This document shows positions 40,190 through 49,756 of a DNA stretch of 64,000 bases, in pieces. Source of the stretch: CAJBLF01 sp041675025 (GTDB taxonomy: Bacteria > Patescibacteriota > Gracilibacteria > Absconditabacterales > Absconditicoccaceae); NCBI GenBank assembly GCA_041675025.1, contig JBAYUS010000004.1, forward strand, positions 1 through 64,000. Reading direction: 5' to 3'. Each line of letters starts with the position of its first letter. Position 1 is the stretch's first letter. The notes under the pieces are model-generated. The model was not told where the DNA came from, ran no database searches, and saw only the letters and a program-made list of their open reading frames with translations. The position numbers were made by a program, and so were the translations under genes.

Positions 40190-40432
40190 TGTCAGACCTG
40201 CCTGCGGCAGGCAGGTGCACGCCACGAGATAGTAATTCAAACACAGATGAAACAATTAACTGGAACGAACCGAAATGGGGACCCGCCTAGGTGGGGTTTG
40301 AGGTGAGTTGGTAAGTCATGTGTATTTGAAATATTCGTCCTGAGTTCTGCATCTGACTTGATGTTTTTGGTTACTTTTTTTATCAAGAAAAAAAGTGACC
40401 CTGCGGAGCATTCAAAAATAAAAAAATAGCTA
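40190..40432. repeat. Dispersed palindromic repeat, family R, copy 4
   Basis: Starts with a perfect palindrome CCTGCCTGCGGCAGGCAGG (within 40196-40216), then CACGCCACGAGATAGTAA as in copy 1, GAACCGAAATGGGGACCCG and GAGGTGAGTTGGTAA as in copy 2, and a hairpin of GGTTACTTTTTTT and AAAAAAAGTGACC. It fills most of the gene-free stretch 40110-40529. Confidence 0.7.
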
Positions 40433-40462
40433 AATTTTAATCCATAAAAAGTTCCATAATAT

Positions 40463-40491
40463 TTGACAAAAATGGCGTTCGCGAGTATAAT
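40463..40491 (+). promoter_or_regulatory. Consensus sigma-70 promoter
   Basis: TTGACA (40463-40468), 17-bp spacer, TATAAT (40486-40491). It lies 38 bp upstream of the next gene. Confidence 0.88.
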
Positions 40492-40529
40492 TAAGTATTC
40501 CGAAAAAACTTTATATATTCCCATAAAAA

Positions 40530-43500
40530 ATGGCTATCACTCCAAACAAAAATCTAGAACTTGTATCAGCTCAAAACCAGGTCAAAAGCAAAAAAGACCA
40601 GATGCTTGAAAATCTTAAACTTGAGATGATCAAAGACTTAAAGCTTGACCAAAATCTCATCAAGAGAAATGAACTTATGGGAGAAATTTCCAAGACGAGA
40701 GAAAACACATTTTTTCCAGCACAAATAAATTTCTGAGGAAAGATTATAGAAATCAAAGAACAAGGAAAATATAAAACATTAGTAGCCCAATATAAAAAGA
40801 TAAATACAGAAAATTCAATAGATAAAGAAGAAATACTTAAACAACTCGATAAAGAACTCAGTGAACAAATTATTTTGGATCAAAAGAAAATGATCTTATT
40901 TGAAGGAAAAACAGCAGAAGAAGAAACAAAATTATCTTTTGAAAGATTAGATAAAAACAACAAGTACAATAAAAAAATAGAACTTATCAAAAAAACAAAC
41001 GGAGAAGTTACACATTTCGTTATCAAACGAACAGAAGCGCAAATTAAAGAATTAGAAAGAGCAGAGAGAGCATACGAAGCACTTCATGGTGGTGAAGTTA
41101 AAGAAACAGAAAAATCACAAGCTACGAAGTGACTACAGTCAAAAATATCAACACTACAAAAATCACCTGAAATAATAAATACTAAAGATAAAAAAATAAT
41201 CCCAACACCAATTGAAGAAGAAGAAAAGGAATTTGAATCAATGATAGAACATACATCAACCATTTCTGATACTACAAAAATTACTCGTGCTATCGCTGAA
41301 CGTGAAGCAGGAGAAAAGTTAAGAAAGATATATAAAAATACTACACGATACAAACCACGATCATGGCCAACTAAAGCAGCACTATTTGTAGGAAGATGAT
41401 ATATGAAAGATTATTATACCCGCAAATATATGAAAATGAAATGAGGTATGCAACGAGATGAAAATCTTGTAAAATGAGCAGACCGTCATGCAATGGAATT
41501 GGAAAATAATTTTAAAAACATAGATAAACTTGCTACTATCGATGAAACAAATTATCCAGAAACATACAAAGAAATACAGATTATAAAAGATGAATTAATT
41601 CAAGGGGCGATAAATGAAGATACTTTCAGAAAAGATTTCAAATCAATTATAGAAGACAAAACACTTGATGCGAGTAATCCTGTTTCAAATATCATCAAAG
41701 AAAATAACATACAACAGATGTCATCAAATGTAGCTGAAGACGTGCTTGCATTTAGAGATCATCAAAAACTAGTAAAGGAAATTACAAAAAATATGTTTCA
41801 AAATCCAGCAATAGCAGCGTGAGATCCAGTAGCAGAAAAGAATTTTAATATATTTGCTAGAGAAAGAATTATAGAATATTTCAAAACATATCAAAAAAAT
41901 CCAACATTTTTGAAAACACTCAACATTAAATTTGATGATAAAGATGCAATGAAAAAACTCAGTAATTATCAAGCTCATAATGGAGCATTGACGATGATAG
42001 CAAAACAAACAATGATGCTTAAAGTACAAATTCTCGCAAAATGAGAAGAAGCATATGATGTAAAACAAGAGGTAAAATGATTTAGAGGTACAATGACAAA
42101 AGCTGGTGATCGATTGGATAAACCAATTTCAGATACAAGTAGATTTGGTAAATGGTTAGAAAAACATCCATTTGCAAAAAATGCATTCTGAACACTTCGA
42201 TGAGTAACAAAACTTGGAGCAATAATTACTCCAGCAATACTCCTCGCTCCTCTAGGACCACTCGCAGTTGCATGATGAGTAGGTACAATGGCATTTGTTA
42301 AAACGTTTATCAAAAAACATGCGCATTACAATAAAGAACATGTTGGATATCAAAGAAATCAGGCAGTTAATCTTATGGAAAATAGAAATGAACGTGAAAA
42401 ATTAATGAACGAAATAAGCAAGATGAATCCAGCAACAAGATTTATGTTGTATCATTTTGGATTTGGTAAAAAAGCTAGAGATGTAAGACAATTTAAAGAT
42501 TATATAATGACAACACACGATCAGCTAAAAAATTCCAAAGAATTGACAAACAGCATAAATGATTTATTGACTCAACCAGAACTCGACGGTACAAAACCAA
42601 GGCAATTAGAAGATTTAATTGGGCAAGCACTTGCACGTCTAAATTTTCATAAAAAAACAGGACAGAATTTCTTAGGATCTGAAAATAAAGACGAAGCAGA
42701 AAAAGAATATCAGACAATATATAGATTGGTACTTTCAGGAGCAATGAGATTGGATAAAAAGCTAGACGAATTTGAGACTACGAGAACATATAAAAGAGAA
42801 ATGGATCTTATCAATAACGGAACAGGTAATGAAGTAAACGAAATCGGATATCAAAAATCACGAAAGAGATTTAAATATCGTCAAACAGAAAAATCATTGG
42901 TTGGTGCAGCGAAAGCATGAGGACTTGCCTTTGGATTATCATACCTTGCCACAAGCTTAGCAAGTACAGATACATCTAGTCATACTGTAAGCGATAAAGG
43001 TAATATAGGAGAAAATTTTATGCTAGGTAAACATGAATTGGCTGGAGATAACAACCTCTATACTCAATCAAAAGAATTTTTCGGAACTCCAAACGCAGGG
43101 CATCAGACGATAAATTTCCAATACGGATGAGGAACAGATGCGACTCACGTACTTTCATGACACCTTACTCAATCAGAATATCTTACTAAAGTAGTTGATG
43201 TACAAAAAGAAATCTTACAAATGACAAATATCAGTGAATGAACCAAAATCAATCTTATCAACGAAATCCACAATAAACCTCGAGAACAAGTACGAACAGA
43301 AAAAGGATTTACAAACGACTATCTCCAAGGAATGAGATGTGTAGAAGGACTCGAACAAACAGCAAAAGCACTAAACGATAGCTGAGTAAATTCATGAACT
43401 ATAACACTTAACGCAGCATACAACGGATCAGCATATGATATCGTAGGACAAACATATAATAACGCTGGAGAAAGAATAGTACAAGGAGCCTTGAATTATT

Positions 43501-43700
43501 CACAAACAATAGCGACTCCAGAAAATATTATACCAATACCTATTCCTGCATATATAAACACATTTAAAAGAGCGGATAGAAATGATATATTAGATATAAA
43601 TACTCCGCCTACTAAAGATAAAAAATGAAGAAAAACAAAAAAAACTGAACCAGATACAGAAGAACAATCAGATTATACTATCTTAGACAATAACTATTAA
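40530..43700 (+). CDS. Large membrane-associated protein of the envelope cluster
   Basis: 1,056 residues in one frame with many TGA glycines. The first 550 residues are charged and mostly helical (ERAERAYEALHGGEVKETE, EEEKEFESMIEHTS). A hydrophobic segment at about 560-590 (GAIITPAILLAPLGPLAVAGG) and another near 797-815 (GLAFGLSYLATSL) suggest membrane insertion. The C-terminal 240 residues are Gly/Asn/Thr-rich (FQYGGGTDATHV, ITLNAAYNGSAYDIVGQTY) and could be extracytoplasmic. It ends in a Lys-rich tail. No known domain is recognised. It has its own consensus promoter and leads two further genes of the cluster. Confidence 0.7.
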
Positions 43701-43727
43701 TTTTATTGTTATTAAACTAACACAATC

Positions 43728-44780
43728 ATGGATACAATAGAAAAAATTCAAGAGCTCACAAAACTTTCGCAAAAACAGCAAAAGATTTCAGAATATAAAA
43801 AAGATATTGCTGATATTTTGTGAAACGCAAATATGGAAGAAAAAGTAAAAATAGCGAAAGAAATGAGCAAAATACAACCACTAAATGAGGATCAAGAAGT
43901 AAATCTTGGATTCATTGTTCCCCATATTGTCAAAGAAAATTATGGACCAAAGATAGAATTAAAAATAACACCAAAAGTAATTGAACCAGAGGTGATTGAA
44001 CCAGAAGTCATTAAGGAACCAGTAATTATTCCCCCAAAAGTTGAGGTAGAAAAAAAGAAAATAATTGAAAAACCAAAAAAAATAAAACCAGAAGCTAAAG
44101 TGGAAATTATAGAAACTAAAAAAGCAGAACCAAAGGCCGAAAAGAAACCAAAAATTAAAGAAGAAAAACCAAAGAAAAAAGAAAAAAGAATGACAATAAA
44201 AGAAGCAATTTCAAACACACATTTTATACCAGGATTCAATATACAACAACCTAAAGTAGAAACTGAAGAAATTAAAAAGATTGAAGAACCAAAAAAAATA
44301 AAACCAGAAGCTAAAGTGAAAATTATAGAACCTAAAAAAGTAGAACCAAAGGTTGAAAAGGAACCAGAAGTAATATTACCTATAGTAGAAAAATCTACAC
44401 CAGTAATTGAAGAATCTAAAGAAAAAAAAGTTAAACCAGAGGCCAAAAAAGAAAAAATAAAAAAGGTAAAGAAGTCGTTTAATCGAAAAAAAACACGACA
44501 AAGAATCAAACCAAAATCACTACAAGAAAAAATAGACATACAAAAAGAAAAAGTACAAGAAATAACAAAAGAAAAAGAAATGCTTAGACAACAACTACGA
44601 GAAGGACTAAAAGATGATAGAGAAAAACTCAATATACTAAGCCAAGAAACATTGGAAAATGCGTTTAAAATATGAGAAATCAGTAAAAAAGAAGCAAGTG
44701 AAAGAGCTGATCACAATGATTTATATATGTTTTTTGAATTAACCAAAAAACTTGGAATCAAGGTTATTGCAGATAAATAA
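43728..44780 (+). CDS. Lys/Glu/Pro-rich protein with internal repeats
   Basis: 350 residues. Residues about 80-260 are low-complexity, with two near-identical copies of the block EEPKKIKPEAKVKII plus EPKKVEPK. The flanking ends are helical and charged (IQKEKVQEITKEKEMLRQQL). TGA glycines are rare. Such Pro/Lys/Glu rods can span the cell wall or bind it. A 230-codon frame on the opposite strand (43940-44632) is a composition artefact. Function is unknown. Confidence 0.6.
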
Positions 44781-44803
44781 TAATTTATTTCAAAAAAATA
44801 ATA

Positions 44804-46138
44804 ATGACAAATAATCTAACCTCAGATCAGATAAAAAAAAGACTCGATGAGTTAGAAATTTTGGAAAATCGAGAAAAAGAAAAATTAGAAATATTACGCA
44901 ATCAAAAAAAATCAGAAATAAAAGAAAATATAAGTGATAAAGCATTAGATATTACAGAAGAAGAGAAAAAGCTTATGGAAATCTTCAAAAATAAGACACC
45001 AGAAGAAGTAAGAAAAATACTAAAAAAAGAAAAAAATAAACCAAAGATGAAAAAATTATTTCATAAAATACTAAAAATAATAACCATTCTATGAGTTACA
45101 GGAGGACTAGTTTTTTATATTTACAATTATGGAAAAGACGAAGCAAAAAGAAAAGCCAATGAAAAAATAGAAGAAACAATCAAAAAATGAAATGAACAAG
45201 ATTCGATTGCAAAAATTTCAACAAGAATAACCATCACACCAGATATACTCAAACAACAGATATGATCAGACAAATTAACACAATGAATTTCATATGAAGA
45301 TCTAAGTATGGTGGTCAATGCTATTAATATTCAAGAAACAAGAGAACAAGTTATTGAACTATTAAGAAATGGAAAACTAATAGAAACACAAGAACTTTTT
45401 GGTATGAAAAGAGATTCTAAATATCCATCAAATATGGCTACAGGAAAAATAGATCGCAACAGTTTAAAAAGATTTTCTAATTGATATACTGGTCTTTATG
45501 GTAAAGAACTGTTGGAAAATCAAGAGATTGCTCAAGATGTAAAAGATATATATCAAAAATTTGTTTCAGGAGAAATAAATAATAATAATGAAAATTATAT
45601 TATTATTTCCAAGACAGATTATCATCTCTATCTTTTGACTAAAGAACACAAACTTCTAAGTAGACAAGTAGTATTATTGGGAGAAGATATGGGGGAAAAA
45701 GGAGAACGAGTTCCTTATGCATGGTATAAAACAAATAAGGGAGTTATTTATCATGATAAAGAGGTAAATACAAATACTCCAAGCTGATTATTTATTATTA
45801 ATAAAAAATATACACTTACAGACAAATATATTGGAGATACGATAAATAATACTAAAAATACAATAGTACCTCTAGCTCTAATACTAGTACCGATAGACGA
45901 AAAAACATACAAAATCGATAAGACCAAATATGAATTAAATAAATATGCATTAGAAATACATCCAATATATCAACCACCAAAAAACCTAACAGCATATAAA
46001 GATGCGATAGAAACAATAGAAATAGAGGACAATGCAAAATCTCATGGATGTATAAATACAGGTGAAGCAGCAATAAATATAGATAATACAAACACATCAG
46101 GAAAAAATATTGTAGTTATAACTGATGATAAAAAATAA
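44804..46138 (+). CDS. Membrane-anchored L,D-transpeptidase (YkuD-like)
   Basis: 444 residues. L,D-transpeptidases make 3-3 cross-links in peptidoglycan or attach proteins to it. A cytoplasmic coiled coil (1-80) and one transmembrane helix (about 87-108) precede a linker and the catalytic domain (about 255-444). The domain has YIIISKTDYHLYLL, NTPSGLFII (Gly is TGA), an upstream His in LEIHPIY and the catalytic SHGCIN (Cys about 411). The family usually has SHGCIR; Asn replaces Arg here. It is the last gene of the cluster and is followed by a terminator. It implies a peptidoglycan wall. Confidence 0.8.
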
Positions 46139-46150
46139 TTATACAACAAA

Positions 46151-46181
46151 AAAATTCTCAGGTAATACCCTGAGAATTTTT
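46151..46181. terminator. Bidirectional terminator
   Basis: AAATTCTCAGG and CCCTGAGAATTT form a long stem with a 5-nt loop between A and T runs. It separates the L,D-transpeptidase gene from the convergent gene at 46201. Confidence 0.85.
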
Positions 46182-46200
46182 AATTAAACAACATGTGTGA

Positions 46201-46599
46201 TTATAGTAAACGTTTTACTAGACTAAAGCCGATTAAAATAACAATACATACCAAAAGACGATAAATGAATGCAATAGGAAGACTATCAGGACTGTCAACA
46301 TCACCGCCAACAACTTGAATAACAACCTTTAAACTGTCATTAGGGTCAACATTACTTGTGTAACCAGATTGTACCCATTGAGACATTTTCTTTTTTCCAT
46401 CAGCATAAATGTCGATTTTTTCAGAATTTGTTATCGTATCACTCTTTACAATTATTATGGAGTCAATACCTGCAATAAATGCAGTATCACCCTTAGCAAT
46501 GGAAACTCTGTTTCCAGCAACAATAGTATCATTTGTATTAGCTTGTGCAAAGCTTGTCACTATGACAAACAAAAATGCGAATATCAAAAATTTTTTCAT
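46201..46599 (-). CDS. Secreted protein with C-terminal membrane anchor
   Basis: 132 residues. A signal peptide (1-20, MKKFLIFAFLFVIVTSFAQA) is followed by an Asp/Ser/Lys-rich extracellular part with IIIVKSDTI and VVIQVVGGDVDSPDSLP. A C-terminal hydrophobic segment (about 112-128, LLVCIVILIGFSLV) is followed by KRLL. It has the same layout as the next minus-strand gene: signal peptide, NDTI near the N-terminus, a VVGGDVDSP/PTAGDANPP segment, C-terminal anchor. No TGA codon is used. Function unknown. Confidence 0.65.
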   Translation of the reverse strand: MKKFLIFAFLFVIVTSFAQANTNDTIVAGNRVSIAKGDTAFIAGIDSIIIVKSDTITNSEKIDIYADGKKKMSQWVQSGYTSNVDPNDSLKVVIQVVGGDVDSPDSLPIAFIYRLLVCIVILIGFSLVKRLL

Positions 46600-46671
46600 G
46601 TTTTTTTATTTAGTTTATTTATTTGTTTAAATACTTATAAGTATTTAATAACAAATGTCAAGAGAAAAGAA

Positions 46672-46700
46672 AAAGTCTCCAGAATAAAAATTCTGGAAAC
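46672..46700 (-). terminator. Terminator for the gene at 46722
   Basis: On the minus strand GTTTCCAGAAT and ATTCTGGAGAC pair and are followed by TTTTTC. It lies 22 bp after the stop codon. Confidence 0.75.
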
Positions 46701-46721
46701 TCTATAATAAGAATAATGTGA

Positions 46722-47222
46722 TTATTGTTCTGATTTTGATTGTTTTTTCTTTTTAAGAAATAACCAGAAACAAGATATAATCGCAAAAATAATCAATAAG
46801 CCAATTAACAATACATATGTTAACGGAAGTTCTAAATCAACAGGAGGATTTGCATCACCAGCAGTGGGCTGAATAACAGCTGTTATCAACACATTTGGAT
46901 CGTCAACAACAATAGCTGATAATATTTTAACAAAACCAACCAAGGTATCTTCTTCCATCCTAACATTTTGAAGCCAAAACTTATGTCCATAAGAAGAACA
47001 TTCAATTATACCATTACTCATGGGATCACCACGAAAAAATTGATCTTCATTTTCATAGAATGCAAGTACATCTGAACCAATTTTGTCTCCAGCTTGTTGA
47101 ATAAGCGTATCAATGCCCTGACCATAAACGATCATATATTTAATCGTATCGTTATTGGTAGCAAAGATTGAGGAAGCCATCACAGCAACCAAAATCATCA
47201 AGAAAAAAGTTTTTTTTATCAT
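46722..47222 (-). CDS. Secreted protein with C-terminal membrane anchor, related to the gene at 46201
   Basis: 166 residues. A signal peptide (1-21) precedes TNNDTIKYMIVYGQGIDTL. The C-terminal anchor (about 136-157, LPLTYVLLIGLLIIFAIISCFW) is followed by a Lys-rich tail (LKKKKQSKSEQ), so the body faces outside. It shares its layout and short motifs with the previous gene, and both may be one family. None of its glycines uses TGA, unlike most genes around. Function is unknown. Confidence 0.65.
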   Translation of the reverse strand: MIKKTFFLMILVAVMASSIFATNNDTIKYMIVYGQGIDTLIQQAGDKIGSDVLAFYENEDQFFRGDPMSNGIIECSSYGHKFWLQNVRMEEDTLVGFVKILSAIVVDDPNVLITAVIQPTAGDANPPVDLELPLTYVLLIGLLIIFAIISCFWLFLKKKKQSKSEQ

Positions 47223-47374
47223 AATTTATTTATTTAGTTTTTGTTATGAATAAAACTTATAGTGATTTATCCAAAAAAGTCAATGTAATGTATATGGAGA
47301 ACATAAATAATTTATCTTGTTTTTTCAGCACAAATACATACCTTAGAACCAACCTTTTACCAATAAATAAAAAT

Positions 47375-47716
47375 ATGATTGATACGGATATATTTATTGA
47401 ACAAATGCTCATAAAAGTGATTCCCGATATTGACGATGAAGGACTCGAAATGATGATAGAAGAAACAAAACCAGTACTCTATGATCGAGTAATGACACAC
47501 ATCGTAGGACAAATCGACGAAAAAGATGGTCAATGATTTTTGGATATTTTAGAAGAAAAATGAGTGACTCCAGAAGTAGCAGATTATTTAAAGACAAAAA
47601 TATCAAATTTTCCTGAATTTTTGGACAAAGTATATGATGACTTTGAAACAATGTATCTCAAAGAATTTAAAAGTTTTGAAAAAGAATTTCCTGTCGAAGA
47701 AGAAGAAAAAGAATAA
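47375..47716 (+). CDS. Small acidic helical protein (DUF5663-like)
   Basis: 113 residues from ATG 47375 (MIDTDIFIEQMLIKVIPDI). An upstream in-frame ATG at 47246 would add a poorly matching stretch and is not used. The sequence is helical and acidic (MMIEETKPVLYDRVMTHIV, EVADYLKTKISNFPEFLDKV), ending in a run of Glu. It is a paralogue of 39466-39753. Two TGA glycines (GQGFLDI, EKGVTPE). Function is unknown. Confidence 0.6.
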
Positions 47717-47727
47717 AAAAATCACCG

Positions 47728-47817
47728 TCATTGCGAACTTGCCTGCGACAGGCAGGCGCAGTGAAGCAATCCTGTTTTTATGACAGATTACTTCTTCACT
47801 ATATTCTTTGCAATGAC
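47728..47817. repeat. Inverted repeat element, family S (GTCATTGCGAA ends)
   Basis: GTCATTGCGAA at 47728-47738 is inverted as TTTGCAATGAC at 47808-47817. Inside is a palindrome GCCTGCGACAGGCAGGC (47741-47757) related to those at 40196 and 54361, and GTGAAGCAATCCTG. Confidence 0.6.
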
Positions 47818-47827
47818 AATAAAATAA

Positions 47828-48103
47828 TTATTTCATACGAATTTCTTCAATTCTAGTTTTGTAACCAATCTTTTCTAAAGCCAGATTTACGTCATGTAAG
47901 ATCTGATTTTTTTGTTTAAAAACCTGTATTTTAAGTGTCTGATCATTTGTTTTGAGAAAAAATACATTGAAGCTGACATATCATTCGAGATCAGGAATCC
48001 CCAAGATAGTTCTGACTGTATTCAATGCTACCGCGCCCACCATTGCCCTGCCAAGATGCCTATGAGCTAGTGTTTTTCTGATATACTCCTTAAGTAATTT
48101 CAT
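47828..48103 (-). CDS. DciA-like (DUF721) small protein
   Basis: 91 residues, ATG 48103 to TAA 47828. The second half (FLKTNDQTLKIQVFKQKNQ, ILHDVNLALEKIGYKTRIEEIR) resembles the KH-like fold of DUF721 proteins, in which DciA loads the replicative helicase. The N-terminal part (MKLLKEYIRKTLAHRHLGRA) is basic and helical. One TGA glycine (DLEGYVS). The assignment rests on pattern resemblance only; it could be an unrelated small protein. Confidence 0.4.
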
Positions 48104-48185
48104 ACCACTTAGGTTAGTATCTTAGTTTGCAAAATCAAGGAGAATTGATATAAGTTTGGCATATTTATTTTGTATACAAAAACAA

Positions 48186-48767
48186 ATGAAGAAAATAATC
48201 AGTATTCTTTTATTAGTAATTTTTGTTAGTGCAAATTTTTCTTGGGGGCAATGAGAAGATCCAACATGTACTTGTACAAATTGAGTGGTAGATTCATGTC
48301 CAACAACAAGTTTAGGAGCAGGAATAGCATGATCAAATTGTAGCTGTAGTTATGGTAATGATGTATTGAGTTGTACAGAAACAGTAATAGAATCATGAAA
48401 TACACCATTAGCACCATCAGATTCAGTTATGGGAATCTCTTGTAGTGAAACTCAACTCACCAATGGACAATGTAAACTCAATATCTATGATACTCTAGGA
48501 ATTAGAAAAAGCGTAAGAAATAGCGGAGACCCAACATCTGTTGGACTTTTCGTACAAGATGTAGTACTTTCAGCGACATTCTTTATCGGAACTTTGGTGA
48601 CAGTAGCACTCGTAGTATCAGGACTTATGTTTATCTTCGCAGCAAGTTCAGGAAAAGATCCAGCCAACGCAAAGAAAGGAATTGTTTGATCACTTGTAGG
48701 ATTACTTATCGTGGTATCATCATATGTTATCATTAGATTGGTACAATATATTGCAAAAGGATTCTAA
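48186..48767 (+). CDS. Pilin-like (VirB2/Mbov_0395-type) membrane protein
   Basis: 193 residues. A signal peptide (1-19) precedes a Cys-rich segment (CTCTNG, CSCSYG; about 26-62). The C-terminal part has two hydrophobic helices (about 123-145, ATFFIGTLVTVALVVSGLMF, and 162-182, VGSLVGLLIVVSSYVIIRL) joined by ASSGKDPANAKKG. This topology matches the small two-helix pilin-like proteins common in CPR bacteria and related to VirB2/TrbC. TGA glycines are used, including IVGSLVG at the start of the second helix. It could form a secretion-system filament. Confidence 0.65.
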
Positions 48768-48902
48768 AACTTAATGAAAAACTAATAATTAATAATGAAT
48801 AATGTGTGACTTGTCTTAATATTAACTATCGTAAATTACAATAGTCCATAAGATATAAAATCCGACATTTTTCATTTTTCACTTTTCATTATTCATTAAA
48901 TT
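48768..48902. repeat. AT-rich palindromic element, family T, copy 4
   Basis: Core ACTATCGTAAATTACAATAGT (48825-48845), left arm AATTAATAATGAATAATG and right arm CATTTTTCACTTTTCATT, with ATTATTCATTAA up to the trmD start codon. Confidence 0.65.
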
Positions 48903-49637
48903 ATGCATATTCATATAGTCAGCATTTTCCCAGACATATTTAAGAGTTTCATAGAAACTTCGCTTATCAAAAAAGCTCAAGAAAAAAAAATTCTGAGCTT
49001 CACTTTTACCAATCCAAGAACATTTTGTCCAGATAAACATCAACAAGTAGACGACACTATTTACGGTTGAGGAGCTGGATTACTTATGAAAGCCAAACCA
49101 GCAATCGACGCAGTAGAATCCATAATAAAAAAAATCAAAAAAACTAAAGTCCCCCTTGATAAAGGGGGAAAACAAAAAGGGGGATTTGAAAAAGACTTTC
49201 AGATTATTCTTCCCTCACCCTCAAAAGAAGTCTTCACACAAAAAATAGCTCATACACTAAGCACAGAAAAAAATATTATTTTTGTATGTACAAGATACGA
49301 AGGTATCGACTATCGTTTCGAACAATATATGAAAAAAAAATATGCCAAAAAATTTCAAAAAATTTCTATCGGACAATATATCACGCTCGGTGGTGAAATC
49401 CCAGCGATGGCGATGATCGAAGCGATAAGCAGACTCATCCCGTGAGTTATCAAGGAAGAAGCTAGTCGACAAGATGAAAGTTACAACGTCGCACAGAATA
49501 TGAATAACTTAGAATATCCACAATATACAAAACCAGAAAAAGTTCTCTGAATAAAAGTACCAAAGATATTGCTTAGTGGTCACCATAAAAATATCAATGA
49601 ACGAAGACAGAAAAAAACTACCAAAATAAAAAAATAA
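48903..49637 (+). CDS. trmD: tRNA (guanine-N1)-methyltransferase, with an inserted repeat
   Basis: 244 residues. TrmD methylates G37 of tRNAs that read CNN/CGN-type codons to prevent frameshifts. The SPOUT knot is intact: SIFPDIFKSF, DDTIYGGGAGLLMK (the first of GGG after GGT is TGA, 49068), CTRYEGIDYR, GQYITLGGEIPAMAMIEA, SRLIPGVI. A family P repeat adds PLDKGGKQKGGFE at about 84-96, between two core strands, presumably in a surface loop. The C-terminal domain is short and ends in a Lys-rich tail. Confidence 0.93.
49149..49188. repeat. In-frame palindromic repeat, family P, copy 3 (in trmD)
   Basis: CCCCCTTGATAAAGGGGG then AAAACAAAAAGGGGGATTTGAA. It is read in the same frame as the uvrC copy (PLDKGGKQKGGFE). 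Confidence 0.8.
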
Positions 49638-49644
49638 AAAAATA

Positions 49645-49719
49645 GTCATTGCGAGGAACATAGTGACGAAGCAATCTAGAAGAAAGACTGGATTGCTTCG
49701 CTGAAACGCTCGCAATGAC
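49645..49719. repeat. Inverted repeat element, family S
   Basis: GTCATTGCGAG (49645-49655) is inverted as CTCGCAATGAC (49709-49719), with an inner GACGAAGCAATC / GATTGCTTCG pair. It is followed by two direct words TTCATTCTTAATTA up to the next gene. Confidence 0.65.
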
Positions 49720-49756
49720 ACCCAATTATTCATTCTTAATTATTCATTCTTAATTT

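Noticed and set aside
43940..44632. A 230-codon frame on the minus strand opposite the Lys/Glu/Pro-rich gene
   Set aside because: It mirrors the low-complexity composition (Phe/Ser-rich complement of Lys/Glu codons) and overlaps a gene that fits its operon; no start signal or family.
47246..47374. An N-terminal extension of the small acidic protein
   Set aside because: The extra 43 residues do not align to the paralogue at 39466 and would start close to the divergent gene, leaving no promoter room.
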